Shown: one piece after another, positions 56,977 to 64,000 of the stretch | Layout: every line of letters starts with the position of its first letter | How positions within the stretch are numbered: the stretch's first letter is position 1 | From: Neoconidiobolus thromboides FSU 785 | Taxonomy: Eukaryota; Entomophthoromycota; Entomophthoromycetes; Entomophthorales; Neoconidiobolaceae | Length of the DNA stretch: 64,000 bases | NCBI GenBank assembly: GCA_025603075.1 | Contig: MU626299.1 | Location: forward strand, 1 to 64,000 | Direction of reading: 5' to 3' | Program-made: the position numbers and the translations under genes | Notes under the pieces: model-generated | Told to the model about the DNA's origin: nothing | What the model saw: the letters and a program-made list of their open reading frames with translations, nothing else | Databases searched by the model: none

Positions 56977-57011
56977 TTTTTTTTTTGCAAAGTTGAGGAG
57001 GCGGATAAAGT

Positions 57012-57019
57012 TTTTTATA
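57012..57019 (-). promoter_or_regulatory. TATA-like box of the Cys-module gene
   Basis: TATAAAAA on the minus strand, 36-43 bp before the ATG at 56976. Confidence 0.4.
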
Positions 57020-57480
57020 TGAGTAGTATATTTAATTAAAGGTTTTATAAGCGGGATGGACGTGGCTATCGAAAATTTAAAGTTGCTTTTTTTTTAAGCT
57101 TGATGATCTTTGAGAGAGTTTATCTTTTTTGGAAACAAGCGAAATTTTTCAAAAAGTTGCTTAAAGTGGAAAGGTGTTTTTCATATGATTTTCTAATAAA
57201 TTTGATATGAAAAGTTAATTTTTGAAGTTTATTATTTAAGTTCTAATGTAAATGAATGAATTTACATTTTAGTATCAGATACTCTTCTATTTATACGATT
57301 TTATAATAAAGATAATTTTATTAAAATTTGACTTCCACCAAAAAAAAGATTTTTTATTGAATTCAAAACAATCAATATTAAAAATTCAACAAACTCTATT
57401 TTAAAATTTCCCATAATTCAAGCCTTTGGTACTAAAAAAATCTGAATTTTAACTTATCCCCCATTTTTTCAAAATAAAAA
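57020..57480. other. Divergent intergenic region
   Basis: About 460 bp between the Cys-module gene and the mL50 gene; it carries both promoters and no recognisable site beyond the TATA-like box. Confidence 0.5.
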
Positions 57481-58341
57481 ATGAGCGGAATCAAAAGGAC
57501 TTGCAAGCTAGTACAGCGCTGCACTTTAATTGCACAATATAAACCAAGTAAATTGAATGAATTAAAGATAGTACGTGGATTTCAAAGTGGCAGTTTATTA
57601 AACGCACGTAATAAAGGTTCTTTATTTGGATGGGATTTATTTGGTAAGAAAGAAGAAGATAAGTCCGAAGATAAATTAGAAGCTTTAAAAGCAGACAAGG
57701 AAGAAACTGTGGTTCAAGAAGCTAGCTGGGCTGAAGTTAAAGAAGTTGAGTATGTTGTTGGTATTTGATTTTCAAAGTAAAATTATTAATATTTTTTTGT
57801 AAAGGCAAGAAACAGTAATTGAATTAACATCAGAACAAAAAAAGGAAGTTATATCAACATGGGTTAAAAAAGTACACCCAGAAGCTATTGGAAAAAGTGA
57901 TCAAGAAATCAATAAGCTTAGTCTTGAAGACGGTAAAGTTAAGTTTGAGGTAAGTTAGTTATTAAAATTTATTAAAAATTTGTTAATATTGATATTAATA
58001 ATTAGCTTCTTACAAATATCATCCAAGATTTAGTAGCAAAAAGTGAAGGAGGAAACTATGATTTACCAAATAGAAACTTAAATAATATAGAGACAGTTGA
58101 AGATATTCTTGAATTTTATGTTAATGAAAAGGATCAATTTGACGTTATGCAAGGCCATGGAATAGAGAAATTTATTAGAGAAATAGAAGCAACAAACTCA
58201 CTACCACCTAACTTAGCGTTCGAAGAGTTTGATGGAGAAATGAATAAATCAGATAGTGACTTTAATAAGAAAGGTAAAACACTTAATAAAAAGTATTTCA
58301 GTTTTATCAAGGCCAACAAGCCAAGGCCATCGCGTCATTAA
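57481..58341 (+). CDS. Mitochondrial large-subunit ribosomal protein mL50
   Basis: Three exons: 57481-57760, 57810-57949 and 58006-58341; introns of 49 bp (GTATTT..AAG) and 56 bp (GTAAGT..TAG); 251 residues. The N-terminus is rich in Lys/Arg and poor in acids, as in a mitochondrial presequence. The conserved part is exon 2-3: LTSEQKKEVISTWVKKVHPE, then LPNRNLNNIETVEDILEFY and a C-terminal NSLPPNL, matching mL50/MRPL50 (DVLDFY and NLPPNL in the human protein). It is part of the mitochondrial ribosome large subunit. The AAG acceptor of intron 1 is non-typical but is the only choice that keeps frame with a GT donor near the end of exon 1. Confidence 0.8.
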
Positions 58342-59102
58342 AGGGATTTTTTTCAAAATTAAAAGTAGACGTTTATTTTTTTAGAATAAGTTTGGTATTT
58401 CTATTTTATTATGTTCAATTTGTATTTTTAAATTTATTTGTAGCCTTTTTTAATCGATTTTTAATTTATATAATAAACTCATGATTATACATTGTTGATA
58501 TTGACTATCCCCTTTAAATTTAATCAAATTGTTATATCTGACTTGTCTAAAACTGCTATTATACAAACAATAAATTATAAAACAAAAAAACTAAAGAATA
58601 GTAACAGAGAATAACTAAACTTTATTTCATTTTAACACAATATTGATAATAATTAAAGATGTAGGCTAACGTTGTATACTCAAATACCAATGTTTTAGAC
58701 TCCACCTCACTTTGCATTTAATTTCCTTATTAAAATTCCATTTCAACCAATCAAATGAGTCCATTTTACTCCACCAAAAATAAAATGAATAACAACTAAA
58801 GATTACTTTGTGCTTATAGTTCAATTCAAACAATTGAAATCAAGGTAAAATTTAAGTTATCATGAAAAATGACTTATTTAAATTATTAAATTATTAAATA
58901 ATTTAATCAAAAATTGAAATTAAATTAAAACCATCCCTTTTTAATTTCTTTGACCATATTTGATCATGTCCTAATATTTAATTCCTTTGACTAAATCTTC
59001 CTCTCTCAATTTAGGTTCACTTTAAAAACACAAAATTCAAATATTGAACCTTCAAAAAAAAGTTTGACTCTAGTATCAGGTTAAGTTAAAATAGTGCTTA
59101 AA
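58342..59102. other. Intergenic spacer before SNF5
   Basis: About 760 bp between co-oriented genes. It is AT-rich with short TTAAATTATTAAAT repeats near 58870-58910. No further gene was seen. Confidence 0.55.
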
Positions 59103-61599
59103 ATGCAACAGAACAATAATCTACCTATTGGAAATGAACAAAATGTACAGTTTAGTCCCATGAATCAAGGTAACCAAGGTTTCCAAAATAACTTGATGCA
59201 AGGGCAACCGAATATGAGTCCATTTAATAATATACCAAATATTAATTTTCAGAATATGAATCAAGCTCAAATGAATAACTTTAAGTAAGTAGCCACTATT
59301 ATAATATTTTAAATGATAAATTATTAAATAATAACAAAATTAGCTTGAATCAGTTAGCATTGAGAAACCGACTTCAAAATATGGGTGGAATGAACCCAAA
59401 TAACTTAAACGCAATGGGAATGGGAGTGTATAATCAAATGAATGCGATGAATATGATGAATAATATGGGAGGGAGTACTATGAACGTTAACGGTGGCAAC
59501 ATAACACAAAACAATGCCATTAAAAACTGGAATCCAGCTGATCCAAATGTTAGTAATATGGGAAATAATAATATTTCTATGAATAATGATAAACCGGTTT
59601 TAAATCAAATCCCAATCAATATGAACCCCCAAACCCAAAACTTTCCTCCCAGTTTTAATATCTCACAAGCAAACAATTATATGTATCAACAGCCTATCAA
59701 TTATATGAATTATGCTATCAATCCTAACATACCAAACAATCTCCCTCAAAATCAAAATAAAGACTCCAATTTAATAAATCAGGTAATTCAACCACTATTA
59801 TAAAACATTAAGCTTATATTTTAAGGCTATTAAATCTCAGCTTGCAGTAAGAGATATGCAAAATCAAGCTAAACTTTACAACCAAAGGGCCAAAAATGGT
59901 AATATTTGATTTTATAAGACATCAACAATATGTTAACTCATTATTAATAGAAGGGAAAAAGGTGATGAATTTTGGAAATATTCGACCACTAAATCTTCAA
60001 ACTCCTACAAAAGAAGAGTTTCAAGTTCAAAATACAAATAATGTATCTACTGAGACCAATAATGCTATAGTAAATATCAATTTAATCTATTTATATATCA
60101 TTAAATAAACAATTATAGCAAACTCCATCTACAATTGGAATACAAAGTAAAGTCAAAGTAGAACTTTCAGAAGATGCGATTCGATATGAAAGTTCTAAAC
60201 ATTTACAAAAAAGGGTAGCTTTATATCGTTATAAAGATACTCAATACCAAGCGATGGGGGTAGCACAAAACGAAATCAACAAAAAAATCTATTTAGAAAA
60301 GGGAGCTGGTAATAGACTTAAAATGGGAGGAAATTTAAATCCAAATCTTGGTTTAAATTCAAATAAATTTAAATATTTTAAAGCGGATGAATCCAAAAAT
60401 AGCCGTGTGTTATGTTATGATGTTGAAGAAGGACCTATATTCTTTAGAAATACGCCACAGTAAGATTTTATACTATTGTTCATTTATAACCATTAACAAA
60501 ATCTTTAGTTTAACAAAACAATTAGAAGATATAGCGGAGCAAGAAGAGATATTAGTACCTATTCGGTTAGATTTAGAAGTAGGTGGACAACGATTATGTG
60601 ATACGTTTGTATGGAATTTGAATGATGAATTCATATCGGTGGATTTGTTTGTTGAGACTATGTTAAAAGATTTACAATTACCACATCAAGCTTTTTTTCA
60701 TCCCGTTTCAACTTCTATAAAAGACCAAATTAAAGATTATAGGACACATGGTTTATATTGTCATAAAAAAATTAAACAGTTTAAAATTAAAGAGAAAGAA
60801 AAAGAAAAAGAAAAAGAGAAAGAAAGCTATGAAATTGAGGAAGAATTAAGGATTTTAATTAAGGTAAGTATAATATCATCATTGAAATTTTTTATCTTAA
60901 TGATTATTTCAGTTGGATATCACCTTAGGTAGAGTCTCACTTGAAGATCAGTTTGAGTGGGATATTTTAAATCCCTTAAATTCACCCGAATTATTTGCTT
61001 CAAATTTAGCAAATGATCTTGGGCTTGGTGGTGAATTCAAGTAAGTCATTGTTTTATTTAAAGAAAGAAAATACTAAATTTACAATAGAACAGCAATTGC
61101 ACACTCAATACGGGAGCAAGTTTATACCTTCCATAAATCATTAAGTATCTTAGGCTACAATTTCACTGGAGATTCTGTAAATGATGTGAATTTAAGCAAA
61201 TCGTTTTTACCACCTATAACGCATACCATTCGAGACAAAAACGCAACTGAAAGCTTTACTCCCTTTTTAGTGGAAATAAGTGAAGTTGAATTACAACGAC
61301 AAACTAAAATTCAGGAAAGAGAAAATCGACGCACAAGAAGACAACAAAGAGCTGGTCGTCGAGGAGCTATTTTACCTGAAAGAGAACCTATACGTACTAC
61401 TCGTACTATTATTAAACAAAAGAAAGAATTTATGTCTTCTACTTTCCCATATGGAAATCCAGGTGCCTTAGGTGGTAGAGCTATTTCAGGTCCTGCCACA
61501 AAAGAAAATGTCAAAAATAAACAACATGCTAATGGGTCGTTTAATGCCAATGGCAATATGTTAGATAGGGAAGTAGAATTGGATGGATTTCATACGTAA
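59103..61599 (+). CDS. SNF5: SNF5/SMARCB1-family chromatin-remodelling subunit
   Basis: Eight exons: 59103-59284, 59344-59782, 59826-59898, 59951-60069, 60119-60459, 60509-60863, 60913-61040 and 61089-61599; seven introns of 43-59 bp; all phases agree; 715 residues. Residues 1-207 are Asn/Gln/Met-rich, like the N-termini of fungal Snf5. SNF5 repeat 1 begins LVPIRLDLEV (400) with DTFVWNLND; a KEKEKEKE stretch separates it from repeat 2 (about 504-560), LDITLGRVSLEDQFEWDI ... SPELFA ... DLGLGGEFKTAIAHSIR. A basic helix ENRRTRRQQRAGRR (about 623-637) follows, as in SMARCB1 (nucleosome acidic-patch contact). Paralogue Sfh1 of the RSC complex shares these repeats, so SNF5 versus SFH1 is not settled; the long Asn/Gln-rich N-terminus favours SNF5. 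The start is the first ATG after an upstream GTG frame. Confidence 0.9.
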
Positions 61600-62771
61600 T
61601 GATTGAATTTTCAAATTAATGTAAGATTGAAGCAATTTATTGCGATGTATTGAGTTGGCTTTTTTTATTTGATATTTTATTCTTCAGTGAGGTAACTTGC
61701 ATTGAGTTTCTTGATAAATATAATTAAAATGGAAATTATTATATATTATATTTTAAGTCAATTTCAATAATTAATTTTTGAAGTTTTATTTTAATGGTCT
61801 TGTTTTTTTAACTTTTTAATTTTAGAAAACAAATATTAAATTCAATTTTAAAAAGAAAGGATTAATTATATTCTATAAATGGAAATTTCAAGTACATTCA
61901 ATTGATATTTATGGTTTTTTAAACAATCTCAATTATTTCTTAAAATCAACTTTAGTTTTTAAAGTTTTCTAAAGTTCAGTTTAATTAATAGTTTTATATT
62001 AAAGTCAAGTCTTTAAATTACTGTTTATCAATTACATTGTATTTGATTGTTTTGTTCAATTTTACCCTTTTTACAAAGCTTTTGTAGACCAAAATATGAA
62101 TAATTGTAAGCTAATGACAGAACAAAAGGTGGGGGATGTATTGATAAAAAAAGTGCCACCATTTTCAACAAAAGAGAATTTTATTTTATGCAAAAGATTT
62201 TAAGATGTGTCAATATCTAATAATTTAACATTTTTTGTTAAAATTATATTAAAACTTGATTAAATTCATGAACTTTTTTAATAGCCTATGCCTCATTTGA
62301 ACCACTTGCCTTAGTTGTTCATGAGGGACTGGTCTATAAAAACTTAGTGAAAAAGGTGTAAGTTTAATTTTTTTTGGATACTTTCTTTTTATTTGAAACT
62401 TAATATATTATCAATAAAGTGTCTAAAACTAGACTTATTAATAAAACGGATTTTCATTGAAGACAAGTAATTATTGTAACAACTTTCTGATAAACTTACA
62501 AATAAAGTTACTATTAACTAAAGATGTTACATCGAAATAGAGCATTAAATCATGGTATATAATATATAATATAATATAATGAAATCACTTTAAAAAAACA
62601 AAAAATAAAATAATTTCAATTTTACAACCAAAAGTTTATCACTATCAGTCGATCAAAGTAAGGATCAACTTGAACTTTATAAAAAGCTAAAAACTTACCA
62701 AAAATAAAAAATAAAAAATAAAAATTCAAATATTCAAGAAATATCTGTTAATATTTCAAAATAATAATAAC
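61600..62771. other. Intergenic region with short AT repeats
   Basis: About 1.2 kb between SNF5 and the right-edge gene. It contains an (ATAAAAA)n-like tract at 62700-62725 and a TATAATATAATA patch near 62561-62580; no coding region was seen. Confidence 0.55.
62700..62725. repeat. Tandem repeat (ATAAAAA)n
   Basis: Three copies of a 7-base unit. Confidence 0.85.
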
Positions 62772-64000
62772 ATGAAATTACTCTTATTATTATCAACTAA
62801 TATTTTACTCTACAAAGCTGCTTTTCATTGCCCTTCCGATCAACGTTTACAAAACTGTTTGGATTTTGATAGTGGAAAACAAGCTTCCATCTGTACCACA
62901 CAACTCATATGTCCATTATCTTTTCCCTTACAATGCCCACAAAATACCGTTCTAAGTTTAATTGTTAATAAACAATTACAAACAGCTAAATGTTTAGATA
63001 ACAATGATAAAAGTGATTCAATTCCAATAATATTAGGAGAACCTAGATGTGAATTAGGTTATTCACTAATATTGTCTTTAAATGAGTTGAATCAAAAGTT
63101 TTATCGATGTAGGAAGAATGCTAGTATTCATTCAGATGTTAGTTTATCTATATTTGATCCTAAAATAGAACAATGTCCAATAGGTTATAGATTAAATCAA
63201 TTTTCATTAAAGGAAAAACAAGTATATTTATGTGAATTAAATGCTATTTGCAATAATAAAGATAAAGAATGTTTTGGCGGAGAAGGTTATATTGAAGGTA
63301 GTTTAAGAAAAGATAATAAAAAAGAGGAATTCGATAATAGTAGCAATAACATCAAAGGAAAAGAGAGTAAAGATCCATCAAGTAATAACAATCATTCAGT
63401 TAATAAGACTAGTGGTAATAGTTTAACTAATTCTAGTGATATTACATTAACTGAAGTTGGGGCATTTAAAGTTGTAGATAATACTATTTTAGATAAAAAT
63501 GGGAAAGATGACGGTCCTGGTAATTCTTTAGATAAAGGAGAGAAAGATAGAGCAAGCAATGATACATCTAAAACAGATTCTAAAAAAGGAACAGTAACTA
63601 ATTCAACAGCTACAATAGCTATTAATAATACAACAGTAGTAACACCAACCAATCTTAATAATACGAAACTTGATAAAACTAAAGAGGATGAATCAAAATT
63701 ATCTTTAATTACTGGTACGTTTGGTAAAGGTAATGAAGTGAGCAATGAAATTAAAACAGGAAATAATACATCATCTATAATTACAAAAGATAAAACACTA
63801 AATTCAATAGATTCAGGAAAAGATATTAGATTGTTAAAAGAAGAAGATGTTAATAATTTAATAGAAATGGGAAATAGAGAACTAAAACTGATATTAGAAA
63901 AAGGATGTGATGTTGGGTATCGATTAAGAGTATTTAGTAATTTAAAAGGAATCAACTATTTTTATTGTCAATTAAATGAATATAATAATAAAGGAAATGG
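62772..64000 (+). CDS. Secreted Cys-pair-module protein, cut by window end
   Basis: Open from the ATG at 62772 to the window end (409 codons, no stop). A signal peptide (MKLLLLLSTNILLY) is followed by Cys-pair modules at 20/41, 55/74, 93/113 and 135/154; spacing 19-21, with CPIGYRL and CELGYSL starts. A long low-complexity Asn/Ser/Thr/Lys/Asp-rich segment (about 170-365) with many N-x-S/T sequons follows, then another module at 379/399 (CDVGYRL ... YFYC). The same C-x-x-G-[TY]-x-L ... C pattern builds the gene at 56044. Likely a secreted or cell-wall glycoprotein; the C-terminus is missing here, so a membrane or GPI anchor cannot be excluded. The family is not recognised. A spurious minus-strand frame at 63392-63955 is its shadow. 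Confidence 0.75.
   Translation, partial: MKLLLLLSTNILLYKAAFHCPSDQRLQNCLDFDSGKQASICTTQLICPLSFPLQCPQNTVLSLIVNKQLQTAKCLDNNDKSDSIPIILGEPRCELGYSLILSLNELNQKFYRCRKNASIHSDVSLSIFDPKIEQCPIGYRLNQFSLKEKQVYLCELNAICNNKDKECFGGEGYIEGSLRKDNKKEEFDNSSNNIKGKESKDPSSNNNHSVNKTSGNSLTNSSDITLTEVGAFKVVDNTILDKNGKDDGPGNSLDKGEKDRASNDTSKTDSKKGTVTNSTATIAINNTTVVTPTNLNNTKLDKTKEDESKLSLITGTFGKGNEVSNEIKTGNNTSSIITKDKTLNSIDSGKDIRLLKEEDVNNLIEMGNRELKLILEKGCDVGYRLRVFSNLKGINYFYCQLNEYNNKGN

Noticed and set aside
63392-63955. 187-codon minus-strand ORF
   Set aside because: Shadow of the right-edge secreted-protein gene, which is open over its whole length from a signal peptide.

Overview
The window looks like an AT-rich fungal nuclear genome. 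Evidence: genes carry very short GT..AG introns (about 36-60 bp), promoters carry TATATAAA boxes, and the gene set includes fungal families (Rtc5-like TLDc protein, Zn2Cys6 regulator, Crh-type GH16 cell-wall enzyme) beside general eukaryotic ones (SNF5, Ras, cyclin, mitoribosomal mL50). The species or phylum cannot be fixed from the sequence alone.

From 1 to about 54 kb genes are sparse. The main content is six small intronless homeobox genes (2587, 11499 on the minus strand, 27030, 35584, 43390, 46796), widely separated by long non-coding AT-rich DNA. Four share an N-terminal LPS[IM]xEL motif. The other two share an N-terminal S[LI]NF[IM]LN motif, which in one protein fits the eh1 co-repressor consensus. 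Between them lie an N-myristoylatable Rtc5/TLDc gene (18593-20143, one intron), a Zn2Cys6 regulator (21042), an unrecognised gene that I assembled from four exons (23871-24904), a divergent B-type-like cyclin assembled from four exons (31009-33173) and a GH16 glycosidase (36087).

The same region is packed with short repeats: about 26 full or partial copies of a ~105-bp element with GGGGATGT/ACATCCCC ends; solo LTRs of ~463 bp (two with clear 5-bp target duplications); an inverted LTR pair at 38592-40193 whose interior is shared with the left edge of the window; and foldback elements at 23213-23802 and 4701-5251.

From about 53 to 64 kb genes are denser: a small secreted or GPI-type protein (53038), a Ras GTPase with four exons and a CILL tail (54992-55833), a secreted protein with six regular Cys-pair modules (56044-56976), mitochondrial ribosomal protein mL50 in three exons (57481-58341), the SWI/SNF or RSC core subunit SNF5 in eight exons (59103-61599), and at the right edge an incomplete secreted protein (from 62772) carrying the same Cys-pair module as the 56-kb gene. 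Intron-containing models come from hand splicing with reading-frame agreement; no transcript data were available.
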